Source of the DNA: Pseudomonadales bacterium
Lineage (GTDB): Bacteria > Pseudomonadota > Gammaproteobacteria > Pseudomonadales > UBA5518
Direction of reading: 5' to 3'
DNA length: 64,000 nucleotides
Assembly: GCA_022072145.1 (NCBI GenBank)
Contig: JAJVIG010000010.1
Span: forward strand, 1 to 64,000
The position numbers and the translations under genes were made by a program. The notes beneath the pieces were generated by a model. It made no database searches. It was given only the letters and a program-made list of their open reading frames with translations, and had not been told where the DNA came from. How positions within the stretch are numbered: the stretch's first letter is position 1; every line of letters begins with the position of its first letter. Below are positions 30,606-40,523 of this stretch, one piece after another.

Positions 30606-30872
30606 ATGAAACGCTCAGCTGCCATGCTCGCCCTGGTGCTTGCTGCGCAGGGGGTCCTTGCAGATCCGTCCGTGCCGGACGCGATCAGCGCGTCGCCGTC
30701 CAGCGAGACGGCCGAGGCCGTCGTCGCCGCCAAGCTCGCCGAAGCCGATCTGCGCATGCAGGCGCTGGCCGAACGCAAGGTCCGGCGCAGTGTGGAAGAG
30801 GCCGTAGGGCATTCCGCCGGCGGCAAGGAAGACCGCTCCGCGGTGGTGATCGAACTCTCGATGGTCGACTGA
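30606..30872 (+). CDS. Small secreted hypothetical protein (88 aa)
   Basis: GAGGAA RBS, signal peptide MKRSAAMLALVLAAQGVLA, downstream of an AT-rich intergenic region. Confidence 0.65.
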   Translation: MKRSAAMLALVLAAQGVLADPSVPDAISASPSSETAEAVVAAKLAEADLRMQALAERKVRRSVEEAVGHSAGGKEDRSAVVIELSMVD

Positions 30873-31276
30873 AACCTTGCGCGATCCGTGCGGTCGCGCG
30901 CATCGTAGTGTCATGAGGTTCGCGCAGTATCCGGCGGCGCGAGCGTGGGTGCGCGTGCAGGCACGGAGACACAGTCACAATGCCGGTGACGGGGGCTGTT
31001 CGGCAAGCTGATTCGAGGGGGTGGGCCACGGCCTGCGCTGGAAGGCTGTGCGTGGCGCGGCTCGCTCTACCGGCGTGGGTTCTCGTGCTGCTGGCTGGAT
31101 TGCGGCCAGCCCGGATCGACCACCTCCAGCGTGACTTCGATCGTTCCAATGCCGAATAGCGCCGGGAATTCATCGATGCATCGCCGCAACGCCGATCGGC
31201 ACAGGACGCCGCACCGCGCAGGGCAGCCGCCGCTGGAGCTCGGGGCGGTGCGAGCGGTGACGGGAGGACGGTCGCG

Positions 31277-32236
31277 ATGAGCGGTTTCCTCGACCCCCCG
31301 GTGCTGTTCTTCGTGTTCGGCATTTTCGCCGGATTGGTGAGATCGAACCTGGAGATCCCGCCGCAGATCGCGCGTTTCCTGGCGTTGTACCTGCTGATGG
31401 CACTGGGCCTCAAGGGCGGCTTCGCGCTCGAGGAATCCGGCTTCACCGCGGAGGTGTCCACCAGCCTGCTCGGAGCCGTGGCGCTGGCAGTGATCGTGCC
31501 GACGATCGGCTTCTTCGTGATGCGCCGGGTCGTATCCGACTTCGATGCGGCGGCGATCGCGGCGACATATGGATCGGTCAGTGCGGTGACCTTCATCACG
31601 GCCGTGCAGCACCTCGACTCGCACGGCATCGCCTATGGCGGTCACATGGCGGCGGCACTCGCGCTGATGGAGTCGCCGGCGATCATCTTCGCGGTGCTGG
31701 TGGCGAACTGGGTGCGTGCGCGTGCGCATCCGGGGCAGCAGGCGATGTCGCTTGGCCGCGTGCTGCACGAATCGTTCACCGACGGCGGACAGTTGCTGTT
31801 GCTCGGGGCGATGCTGATCGGCTTCGTGACGGGTGCGAGCGGGGAGGCCGCGATGCAGCCTTTCGCCGTCGATCTGTTCAAGGGCATGCTTGCATTCTTC
31901 CTGCTCGACATGGGGTTGATCGCCGCGCGCAACATGCGCGAACTGCGCGGCCGGTCGTCCTGGCTGCTGGTATACGCCATCGGAGGGCCGCTGGGGCACG
32001 CGTGTCTGGCGCTCGCGCTGGCGGCGGTGACGGACATGCAAGCCGGCAACGCGGTGCTGCTGGTCGTGCTCGCGGCGAGTGCGTCCTATATCGCGGTCCC
32101 GGCCGTGATCCGGCACGCCATCCCCGAGGCGACGCCCTCGCTCTACCTCGGCATGTCGCTCGGCATGACCTTCCCGTTCAACATCGTGCTCGGTATACCG
32201 CTGTACACGTGGGCGGCCGTGCGGGTGCTGGGCTGA
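31277..32236 (+). CDS. SbtA-like sodium-dependent bicarbonate transport family permease (DUF897)
   Basis: IPPQIARFLALYLLMALGLKGGFAL...AATYGSVSAVTFITAVQHLD...YGGHMAAALALMESPAIIFAVLVA. Confidence 0.85.
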   Translation: MSGFLDPPVLFFVFGIFAGLVRSNLEIPPQIARFLALYLLMALGLKGGFALEESGFTAEVSTSLLGAVALAVIVPTIGFFVMRRVVSDFDAAAIAATYGSVSAVTFITAVQHLDSHGIAYGGHMAAALALMESPAIIFAVLVANWVRARAHPGQQAMSLGRVLHESFTDGGQLLLLGAMLIGFVTGASGEAAMQPFAVDLFKGMLAFFLLDMGLIAARNMRELRGRSSWLLVYAIGGPLGHACLALALAAVTDMQAGNAVLLVVLAASASYIAVPAVIRHAIPEATPSLYLGMSLGMTFPFNIVLGIPLYTWAAVRVLG

Positions 32237-32344
32237 ACTGAGCTGAGTAGAGCACACGCCTGTTACGGGCGCAGGCCGCAACGGCGCCGCGTATTCTGCG
32301 CTAGGCTAGTGCCCTGATCCGAACCACAGGTCTGGTGCACGACC

Positions 32345-33943
32345 ATGAAACCGATCCGTCACCTGCTGCTTGCCGCCGGTGTGGTGCTGCCGCTGCTGGC
32401 CGGCGCCACCGATGCCGGTGACGCGACCCCCAATCCCTGGCTCGCGGACTCCAGCTACCCGATTACGCACGTGGACCCGGCGCAGTCCGGCGCGGTCGCG
32501 GTGGCCGGCCCGCGCGGGCCCGACCGCGCACTCGGGGACACCGACATCGCGTATCGCTTCATGGGGCCGGGTCACCTCATCCAGGTGATCAGCGGTCCGT
32601 ACCCCGACGGCCGGCGCGTCATCTGGTCCGGTGGCGTCGATCGGCTCGTCAAGCAGGACTATGCGAGCTTCGACATCGTCGACACGCTGATGTGGCGCGA
32701 GGACAGCCCTTATACCGAAGACTGGGCGGAGGACGCCGAGCGCGCACTCGACGCGGCCGGCGGAGGAGTGCCGGGAATCTGGCGCGCCGTGCGCGAGATG
32801 TACCATCTGAACGAAGGCGGCGGACTGTATCCGCTGGTCGATCGCGACAACCGGTTCCATGTGATCCACGGCAACGCGATCGAGGTCTACGGTGACGCCG
32901 AGCCCGGCAACGCGGGCAGCCCCATCGAGCTGCTGCAGCGTTTCGAGCGGCCGGAGGACGCGCACGGGCGCTTCGTCGGCATGAACTACACCTGGGACGG
33001 CTGGCTGGTCGTCGTCACCGAAGGCGGGGATTTGTTCGCGCTGACGCCGGACTTCAGGCGCCGGCACCGCACCCGGCTCGAGGGCGCCCCGGCCCGGTCC
33101 GAGGACAGCGACCAGCTCTCGGGCTGGATCCGCAACTCGTTCGCGATCGGCGACGACGGCGGGATCTACATCGTCTCGCGCGATTTCATGCATCGGGTGC
33201 AGTGGACCGGCGACGGCTTTTCGCAGGACCCCGCCGATGGCGCGTGGCGCGAACCGTACCCGAACGGGCTCGGCAGCGGCTCCGGCTCCACGCCCACGTT
33301 GATGGGGTACGGTGACGACGCCGATCGCTTCGTCGTGATAACCGACGGTGACGCGCTGATGCAGCTCACGCTGTTCTGGCGCGATGCGATCCCCGCCGAC
33401 TGGCAGGGACTGCCCGGCCTGCCGCGGCGGATCGCGGCGCGGGCACCCGTGAACATGGACGATCCGGCGCTCGCGGCGGTGCAGTCCGAACAATCGGTGG
33501 GGGTGCTCGGCTATGGTGCCCTGGTCGTGAACAACGAGCCGCGCAACGTGCCGTGGTACGTGCCGCATCGCATGCGCAGCGTGCTGGTCGGGCTGCTCGC
33601 GACGCAGCGCGACTACCACCCGCTCGGCGTGCAGAAGTTCGCGTGGGATCCGGCGGCGCGCGTGCTGCGCACGGCCTGGGTGAATCGCGAGGTGAGTTCG
33701 CCGAACTCGGTGCCGCTGATCAGCGCAGGCAGTGCCCTGGTGTACACCGAGGGCGTGCGCGACGGGAAGTGGATCCTGGAGGCGCTCGACTGGGAAAGCG
33801 GCGCCTCGCGCTTTCACTGGACGCTGCCGCGGCTGCGCCATAACACCCAGTTCGCACCGGTGGTGCTGGACCCCGACGGCCGGCCGATGTGGGGATCGAC
33901 GTGGGGACGGCTGCGCCTGCAGCCACTGGAGGACGCGCGATGA
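32345..33943 (+). CDS. Secreted propeller-like protein of unknown function
   Basis: Signal peptide MKPIRHLLLAAGVVLPLLAGA; repeated Trp/Gly-rich strand motifs; ATGA overlap with downstream gene. Confidence 0.78.
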   Translation: MKPIRHLLLAAGVVLPLLAGATDAGDATPNPWLADSSYPITHVDPAQSGAVAVAGPRGPDRALGDTDIAYRFMGPGHLIQVISGPYPDGRRVIWSGGVDRLVKQDYASFDIVDTLMWREDSPYTEDWAEDAERALDAAGGGVPGIWRAVREMYHLNEGGGLYPLVDRDNRFHVIHGNAIEVYGDAEPGNAGSPIELLQRFERPEDAHGRFVGMNYTWDGWLVVVTEGGDLFALTPDFRRRHRTRLEGAPARSEDSDQLSGWIRNSFAIGDDGGIYIVSRDFMHRVQWTGDGFSQDPADGAWREPYPNGLGSGSGSTPTLMGYGDDADRFVVITDGDALMQLTLFWRDAIPADWQGLPGLPRRIAARAPVNMDDPALAAVQSEQSVGVLGYGALVVNNEPRNVPWYVPHRMRSVLVGLLATQRDYHPLGVQKFAWDPAARVLRTAWVNREVSSPNSVPLISAGSALVYTEGVRDGKWILEALDWESGASRFHWTLPRLRHNTQFAPVVLDPDGRPMWGSTWGRLRLQPLEDAR

Positions 33944-34953
33944 AGGTGGTGGGCAGTCTCTACGGTTCGCTGGCCGCGATACCGGAGTCCGTGCGTGCGC
34001 TCGAGCGCCAGGGCTTCGATGCGGCCTACGCGGTGGAGATCAACAACGATCCGTTCCTGCCGGCGCTGCTCGCGGCCGAGCACAGCGAGCGGATCGGGAT
34101 CACGACCGCGATCGCGGTGGCTTTCGCGCGTAATCCGATGACGCTCGCGCAGACCGCGTGGGACCTCAACCAGTACGCGCGGGGGCGTTTCGTGCTCGGC
34201 ATCGGCTCGCAGGTGCAGGGGCACATCACGCGGCGCTTCGGGATGCCGTGGTCGCAGCCAGCGCCGCGCATGCGCGAGTTCGTACGCGCGATGCAGGCGA
34301 TCTGGCGCTGCTGGGCCGAAGGGGCGCCGCTCGACTTCGAGGGTGAGTTCTACCGCCACACCCTGATGACGCCGATGTTCGTGCCCGGGGAGCGCGAGCA
34401 CGGCGCGCCGCGCGTGCGCGTGGCCGCCGTGGGGCCGCTGATGACCACGGCCGCGGCCGAGGCGGCCGACGGCCTGATCGCGCACGGTTTCACGACCGAG
34501 CGCTACCTGCGCGAGGTCACGCTGCCGGCGGTCGAACGCGGGCTCGCGCAGGCCGGGCGGGCGCGCGCGGACTTCGAGATCGTCGCCCCGATCATGGTGG
34601 TCACCGGTGACGACGAGGCCGCGTTCGTGCGCAACCGCGAAGCCACGCGCGCGCAGATCGCGTTCTACGCCAGCACGCCGGCTTACGCGGGTGTGCTCGC
34701 GCTGCACGGCTGGGAGGATCTGGGGCGCGAACTGACGGTGTTCAGCAAGAGCAACCGCTGGGCCGGGATGGCTGCTCGCATCGACGATGCGATGCTCGAA
34801 ACGATCGCGATCGTCCGCGAACGGCCCGAGGACGTGCCGCCCGCGTTGCGCCAGCGCTACGCGGGCATGCTCGACGGCTGGCTGTGCACCGCGCTGCTCG
34901 CCGACCCCGAGCGCCAGGCCGCGCTGGTGGCGGGAGTGCGGGCCGACGCATGA
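33940..34953 (+). CDS. LLM-class (luciferase-like, possibly F420-dependent) oxidoreductase
   Basis: GITTAIAVAFARNPMTLAQTAWDLNQYARGRFVLGIGSQVQGHITRRFGMPW. Confidence 0.92.
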   Translation: MKVVGSLYGSLAAIPESVRALERQGFDAAYAVEINNDPFLPALLAAEHSERIGITTAIAVAFARNPMTLAQTAWDLNQYARGRFVLGIGSQVQGHITRRFGMPWSQPAPRMREFVRAMQAIWRCWAEGAPLDFEGEFYRHTLMTPMFVPGEREHGAPRVRVAAVGPLMTTAAAEAADGLIAHGFTTERYLREVTLPAVERGLAQAGRARADFEIVAPIMVVTGDDEAAFVRNREATRAQIAFYASTPAYAGVLALHGWEDLGRELTVFSKSNRWAGMAARIDDAMLETIAIVRERPEDVPPALRQRYAGMLDGWLCTALLADPERQAALVAGVRADA

Positions 34954-36815
34954 GCCTCGACCAGCTTGCGATCCTGCTGATCCTGCTGGCGACGATCGGG
35001 ATGTTCCTGCGCGGGCGCTGGCGGCACGACATGGTGGCCGCCGGGGCGTTGCTGGCCAGCGTGGCGGCCGGGCTGGTGGCGCCGGCGGCAGCGTTCGCGG
35101 GTTTCGGGCATCCGGCGGTCATCACGGTGGCCTGCGTGCTGGTGCTGAGCCGCGGGCTGCAGAGTTCGGGGGCGATCGATGCCCTGACACGTGCGGTGCT
35201 GCCCTCCCGGGCCGGTGCGACGCTGAGCGTGGCGACGCTGACGGCGCTGGGGGCGCTGCTTTCGGGCTTCATGAACAACGTCGGAGCGCTTGCGCTGCTG
35301 ATGCCCGTGGCGGTGCAGATCGCTCGGCGGCTGGAACTGCCGCCTGGTCGGGTGCTGATGCCGCTGGCGTTCGGCTCGATCCTCGGTGGCATGAGCACGC
35401 TGATCGGCACGCCGCCGAACCTGATCGTCGCGGGTTTCCGCGAGAAGCACACCGCGCTGGGTGCGTTCGGCATGTTCGACTTCGCGCCGGTCGGGGTTCC
35501 CGTCATAGTGCTCGGCGTGGCCTTCATCGCGCTGCTCGGCTGGCGCCTGGTTCCGGCGCGTAAGCCCGCGGGTATCGAAGCGTTCGAGACCGGGGTATAT
35601 CTCACGGAGGTGCGGGTTCCGGAAGACAGCAAGGCGGCTGGAAAACGTCTCTACGACGTGGAGCGTTCGCTCGACGAAATCGGCGCACAGGTCGTGGCGC
35701 TGGTGCGCAACGAGGTACGCCTGACCGCACCCGGTTCCCGTCGCGAGTTGCGCGTCGGCGACATCCTGGTCATCGAGGCCGATGCCGATGCGCTGTCCAA
35801 GGTGTTGTCCGGGCTGGGGCTGAAGCTGGAGGAGTCCAAGCGGCCGGAAGCCGCGAGTGCGGATCAGAACACCGGCGATAATAAACCCCCGTGGCTTGCT
35901 GACGATGCGGACTCGGTGAACGAAAAGAAGAAGGCCGACAGAAAGGATGAGGCGCCGGACGAGATTGCGCTGATCGAGTTGGTGATACTGCCCGGGTCCA
36001 GCTTGGGTGGTCGCTCGGCAAGCGATATCCTGCTGCGCACGCGCTATGGATTGAACCTGCTGGCGGTTTCACGCCAGGGCAGGCGGTCGGTCGCGCGGCT
36101 GCGCTCGCTCGCGCTGCGCGCCGGTGATGTTTTGCTGATGCAGGGGCCGCCGAATGCGATCATGGAATTCGCATCGGACAACGGCTGCGTGCCGCTGGCC
36201 GAGCGTGAACTGCGCATCCCGAATCGGCGCAAGGCGATCACTGCCACGGCCATCATGCTGGCGTGCGTGAGTGTCGCCGCGTTCGGGCTGGTGCCGACCG
36301 CCGTGGCCTTCTTCGGTGGCGTGCTGGCGTCGATGGCGTTGCAGACGGTTCCGCCGCGTGCGGTCTACGACGCGATCGACTGGCCGGTCATCGTGCTGCT
36401 GGCTGCGCTGATTCCGGTGGCGGGTGCGATGGAATCCACCGGTACCGCCGATCTTGTCGCGCGCGTCCTGCTCGAGGGCGTCGCCCGGGGGCATGCCGTG
36501 GTCGCGCTGTCGTTGATCATGATCGTCACGATGTTTCTCTCCGACCTGATGAACAACGCTGCCACGGCGGCGGTGATGTGTCCGGTTGCGATCAGCACGG
36601 CGATGGCGCTGGGGGTCGACGTCGACGCCTTCCTGATGGCTGTGGCCATCGGTGCGTCGTGTGCGTTCCTCACCCCGATCGGGCACCAGAACAATACGCT
36701 GATTCTCGGCCCGTCGGGCTTTCGTTTCGGCGATTACTGGCTGCTGGGCCTGCCGTTGGAATTGATCGTTCTCGTGGTTGCCGTGCCCATGCTGTTGTGG
36801 GTGTGGCCGCTCTGA
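34950..36815 (+). CDS. SLC13-type permease with two cytosolic RCK_C (TrkA-C) domains
   Basis: Multiple TM helices; LSGFMNNVGALALLMPVAVQIA and LSDLMNNAATAAVMCPVAI; two RCK_C-like repeats around 35600-36220. Confidence 0.9.
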   Translation: MSLDQLAILLILLATIGMFLRGRWRHDMVAAGALLASVAAGLVAPAAAFAGFGHPAVITVACVLVLSRGLQSSGAIDALTRAVLPSRAGATLSVATLTALGALLSGFMNNVGALALLMPVAVQIARRLELPPGRVLMPLAFGSILGGMSTLIGTPPNLIVAGFREKHTALGAFGMFDFAPVGVPVIVLGVAFIALLGWRLVPARKPAGIEAFETGVYLTEVRVPEDSKAAGKRLYDVERSLDEIGAQVVALVRNEVRLTAPGSRRELRVGDILVIEADADALSKVLSGLGLKLEESKRPEAASADQNTGDNKPPWLADDADSVNEKKKADRKDEAPDEIALIELVILPGSSLGGRSASDILLRTRYGLNLLAVSRQGRRSVARLRSLALRAGDVLLMQGPPNAIMEFASDNGCVPLAERELRIPNRRKAITATAIMLACVSVAAFGLVPTAVAFFGGVLASMALQTVPPRAVYDAIDWPVIVLLAALIPVAGAMESTGTADLVARVLLEGVARGHAVVALSLIMIVTMFLSDLMNNAATAAVMCPVAISTAMALGVDVDAFLMAVAIGASCAFLTPIGHQNNTLILGPSGFRFGDYWLLGLPLELIVLVVAVPMLLWVWPL

Positions 36816-36844
36816 ACGCATGCCACCCGGACCGGGTCCGGGGA

Positions 36845-37119
36845 CGCGGTTACTTGCATAACGCACCAGCGCGCTGGCGCAATCCGTGACGTCCGAGGCC
36901 GGTCAGGCCGGTGTCGTTGCCCCACTCGGCGCAGAGCAGTCCGAGTCGTGCGCGGAAATCGTCGGCAGCGAAGTTCGTGAATCCTGTGGCCCGGCTTGCC
37001 TCGGTGAGGATGTCATCCGCGTCGAATTCGACCCGCAACGTTTCGCCGTAGGCAATGGCACTGCGTTGCAGTTCGTTCAGCACGGGCTGCGACAGGTCTT
37101 CGATGCGCACATCGGCCAT
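36845..37119 (-). pseudogene. Truncated, frameshifted N-terminal remnant of a sulfotransferase-family protein
   Basis: MADVRIEDLSQPVLNELQRSAIAYGE...ILTEASRATGFTNFAADDFRARLGLLCAEWGNDTGLTGLGRHGLRQR, then +1 frame LVRYASNR before homology-like sequence stops. Confidence 0.65.
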
Positions 37120-37135
37120 GGCCTGCTCCCGATTC

Positions 37136-38161
37136 TCAGTGCTGGCAATCGACCAGGACTTTCAGCGCTTCCCCCTGGCGCCTGGCCTGCACGAAGGCTT
37201 CGTCGAAACGCGACAGCGGAAAGTGGTGGCTGATCAGCGGCCGCACGTCGACCGCGCCGGACGCGAGCATGTCCATCACGGCCGGGAACTCGACCGGGTA
37301 CTGGATCGCGGCCGTGATGACCAGTTCCTTCACCAGAAGATTGATCATGTTCAGTTCGACCGGTGCGAAGTGGACTCCGACCACGACGATGCGCGCCCCC
37401 TTGCGGGCGAGGTCGCAGGCCTGCTGGAAGACCGCGCCCACACCGGTCGCCTCGATGAACACATCGGTGGCGGGGAAGGTGCCAGGCGCCGTGTCGGGCA
37501 TGGCACCGCCGTGGCGTTCGATCAGGAAATCCTTCAATTCGCCCGCGTCGGCCCTGAAGGTGCCGAGCCCCAGCTGGCGGGCGACCGCGAGACGCGGTTC
37601 GGACAGGTCGACCACGATCACGTCGTTCGCGCCCTGGTAGCGCGCGCCGACCGCGGCCGCCAGGCCCACCGGCCCGGCGCCGAACACCACGACCTTCGTG
37701 CCGGCCCCGATCTGTCCCTGGTTGACCGCATGCATGCCGACCGAGAACGGCTCGACCAGCGCGCCCAGGTCGAAATCGAGTTGCGGCGGCAGTCTCAGCA
37801 ATCCCTCGGGATGCGCGGCCGCATCGCGGTAGACGATCCAGGGGGCGAAGGCACCCGCGAGGCCCGAGCTGCCGATGCCGTTGCCTCCGGCCTCGGGATT
37901 GACCACGACGCGGTCGCCTGCCCGCACATGGGTGACGTTGGCGCCGGCCTCGGCGACGACACCGCAGAACTCGTGCCCCAGCGCGAAGGGGCGCGCGGCG
38001 CCGGGGATGCCACCCAGCTTCGCGTAACTGAGGTCCGAGCCGCAGATGCCGCAGCGCTCCACGCGCACCAGCACGTCGTCCGGCCCCGGTACCGGACGCT
38101 CCACCGTGTCGATACGCAGGTCGTCGGGGCCGTGGATGCGCACCAGTGGCATCGTGTTCAT
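37136..38161 (-). CDS. Zinc-binding dehydrogenase (MDR superfamily)
   Basis: VERCGICGSDL, GHEFCGVV, VVVFGAGPVGLAA; no CxxCxxC structural zinc loop. Confidence 0.93.
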   Translation of the reverse strand: MNTMPLVRIHGPDDLRIDTVERPVPGPDDVLVRVERCGICGSDLSYAKLGGIPGAARPFALGHEFCGVVAEAGANVTHVRAGDRVVVNPEAGGNGIGSSGLAGAFAPWIVYRDAAAHPEGLLRLPPQLDFDLGALVEPFSVGMHAVNQGQIGAGTKVVVFGAGPVGLAAAVGARYQGANDVIVVDLSEPRLAVARQLGLGTFRADAGELKDFLIERHGGAMPDTAPGTFPATDVFIEATGVGAVFQQACDLARKGARIVVVGVHFAPVELNMINLLVKELVITAAIQYPVEFPAVMDMLASGAVDVRPLISHHFPLSRFDEAFVQARRQGEALKVLVDCQH

Positions 38162-38175
38162 GCAGGCGTCCTCCT

Positions 38176-38991
38176 TCAGACAGCCTGTTCCGGCGGTTTG
38201 CCACCGAGGAAGTTGTCGATCGCGTGGTTGGCGAGGTAATCGATGATCTGCTCGTCGGGAACCAGCTTCATCTTCTCGTGGTTCGCGCGGTGATTGGCCT
38301 CGGAGACGATCATCGGTTGCCTGCCGAGCGCTGCCATCGCCTCGTCGACGAGCTGTGCGGGCGTCTGGAAGCCTGAGGTGTCCAGATGCGCGTAGCCGGC
38401 GGCAGCGGTCGAGAGCGTCATGCCGCCGGCCACGGCCAGCACATCGACGTGGTACGGCGCGAATTCACGCCACAACGCCTGCCCCAGCGCGATCTCGTAG
38501 GCCTTCGAAGCAGAGTACGCGGCGTAGTACGGCGCGCCCTTCAATCCTGCGCCCGAGGACATCAGCACGATGCCGCCGCGCCGGCGCGCGAGCATCGGTC
38601 GCGCGTAGTGGTAGGTGAGCACCAGTGGACCGGTCACGTTGACGGCGAGGCGCATCTTCTCGAACGCGAGGTCCTTGTCGGGCTTGAAGAACGGGCCGAC
38701 GTCGGCGATGCCGGCGTTGTAGACCAGCAGTCCGATCTCGCGCTCGCCGACCGCGGCCACGACCTGCTCCAGCATGTCGGGCGCGCCCAGATCGATCCTC
38801 AGCGGCAGGCAGTCCACGCCATGGCGTGCCTTCAGGTCCGCCGCGATCGCATCCAGCGCCGGCTGGTGGATGTCGATCACGACCACGTTGACGCCGCGCG
38901 CCGCGGCGTAGCGCGCATACGCCTCGCCGATTCCCTGCGCGCCTCCGGCAACCAGGGCCCAGGGTCCGTACTTGCAGGCGAAGTCGCTCAT
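38176..38991 (-). CDS. SDR family oxidoreductase
   Basis: LVAGGAQGIGEAYAR; YAAYSASKAYE. Confidence 0.93.
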   Translation of the reverse strand: MSDFACKYGPWALVAGGAQGIGEAYARYAAARGVNVVVIDIHQPALDAIAADLKARHGVDCLPLRIDLGAPDMLEQVVAAVGEREIGLLVYNAGIADVGPFFKPDKDLAFEKMRLAVNVTGPLVLTYHYARPMLARRRGGIVLMSSGAGLKGAPYYAAYSASKAYEIALGQALWREFAPYHVDVLAVAGGMTLSTAAAGYAHLDTSGFQTPAQLVDEAMAALGRQPMIVSEANHRANHEKMKLVPDEQIIDYLANHAIDNFLGGKPPEQAV

Positions 38992-39122
38992 CGGTATGTC
39001 CTTGTCGGTGGTGGCAGCGGGTTGCGTGTACAGCAGGCGCCAGTCTAAAGCACAATCCGTGCTGCGTAGCGTGGCTGCGGGGATCAGCCGTTGTGTGCGC
39101 ATCAACCGATCGGGAGCGGACC

Positions 39123-40523
39123 ATGCCGAATCGTCTCGCCAGCATGCTGATGGCCTGCCTGTTGTGGATCATGGTGCCGTTTGCGGCATCGGCTGCGGAC
39201 ATGGCGCCCGGGCCGCAGCGCGTGCGCGAACTCGCGCGCGCGGCCTATGTATGGGGCTATCCGATGGTCGACATGTACGCGATCCTGCGCAGTCATGTGC
39301 TGGATCCCGCCTCGGGCGAGTACAAGGCGCCTTTCAATCATGTGGGGCACCTGCGCCAGGTGGGCACCCCGGACGACCGGGTCGTCGTCGCGCCGAACCT
39401 CGACACGCCCTACTCCTATGCGTGGCTTGACCTGCGCGCCGAGCCGGTGGTGATCACGGTGCCCGCGTTCGAGGCGGGCCGTTACCTGTCGCTGCAGATC
39501 AGCGATCTGTACACGTGGATCGTCGGCTACGTGACGCCGCGCACCAACGGCAACGCCGGCGGGGATTTCCTGGTCGCGCGCGAGGGCTGGCAGGGCGAGG
39601 TGCCCCCCGGCATCCGGCAGGTGTTCCGTTCGCCCACCGATCTCGCGCTCGGTTTCTTTCGCACGCAGTTGCTGAACGCAGACGACCTGCCGAACGTGCA
39701 CCGGCTGCAGGACGGGATCGGGGTGCGTCCGCTGTCGGCGTACCTGGCGGGAACCGGCACGTCCGCTCCGGCACCGATGCCGGTGCCGATCGCCGCCATC
39801 GATGTGCGCAGGACGCCGACCGATCCCGCGTTCTTCGACGTACTGAACTGGATGCTGCGCTTCCTGCCGGTGCTGCCGGAGGAGCAGCAACTGCGCCGGG
39901 ATCTGGCGACGATCGGCATCGTCGCCGGGCAGCCGTTCCGGCCCGACGAGGCAACACGTGCGGCCGTGATCGCCGGCATGGAGGATGGGCTGGCCGCGAT
40001 CCAGCGCCGCGCGGCAGCGGTGCGTTCCTCGGCGGAGATCTTCGGCTCGCGGGAATTCTTCGCCGGCGATCATCTGACGCGCGCGGGCGGTGCGATGCTC
40101 GGCATCCTCGGAAACTCCGCCGAGGAGTTCCTCGGCATCGGCTACCCGGCTGACGCGGAGGGGCGGCCCTTCGACGGGAAGCGGCGCTACCGCATCCGTT
40201 TCGACGCCGACGACATGCCGCCGGTCGGCGCGTTCTGGTCGATCACGGTCTACACGGCCGAGCGCCTGCTGTACGCGAACCCGCTCGCACGCCATGCGAT
40301 CAACAGTCCGATGGTGCCCGCCCTGGTGCGCGATGCCGACGGCGGCATCACGATCGACGTCCAGCACGCATCCCCGGGGACGGAACGCGAAACGAACTGG
40401 CTGCCGGTGCCGCGGGCCCCGTTCATCCTGACGTTCCGTGCCTATCAACCCGGCGAGGCGATCCGCGACGGTTCGTGGACGGCGCCACCGGTGGTGCCGC
40501 TGCCGAACGGAGGTGAACCATGA
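39123..40523 (+). CDS. DUF1254 domain-containing secreted protein
   Basis: Signal peptide; AYVWGYPMVDMYAILRSHV...PNLDTPYSYAWLDLRAEPVVITVP...FWSITVYTAERLLYANPLARHAINS. Confidence 0.92.
   Translation: MPNRLASMLMACLLWIMVPFAASAADMAPGPQRVRELARAAYVWGYPMVDMYAILRSHVLDPASGEYKAPFNHVGHLRQVGTPDDRVVVAPNLDTPYSYAWLDLRAEPVVITVPAFEAGRYLSLQISDLYTWIVGYVTPRTNGNAGGDFLVAREGWQGEVPPGIRQVFRSPTDLALGFFRTQLLNADDLPNVHRLQDGIGVRPLSAYLAGTGTSAPAPMPVPIAAIDVRRTPTDPAFFDVLNWMLRFLPVLPEEQQLRRDLATIGIVAGQPFRPDEATRAAVIAGMEDGLAAIQRRAAAVRSSAEIFGSREFFAGDHLTRAGGAMLGILGNSAEEFLGIGYPADAEGRPFDGKRRYRIRFDADDMPPVGAFWSITVYTAERLLYANPLARHAINSPMVPALVRDADGGITIDVQHASPGTERETNWLPVPRAPFILTFRAYQPGEAIRDGSWTAPPVVPLPNGGEP

Noticed and set aside
31067-31276. 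Possible coding remnant on the minus strand (CIDEFPALFGIGTIEVTLEVVDPGWPQ)
   Set aside because: Short, no start or recognisable family; cannot separate from chance in GC-rich DNA.
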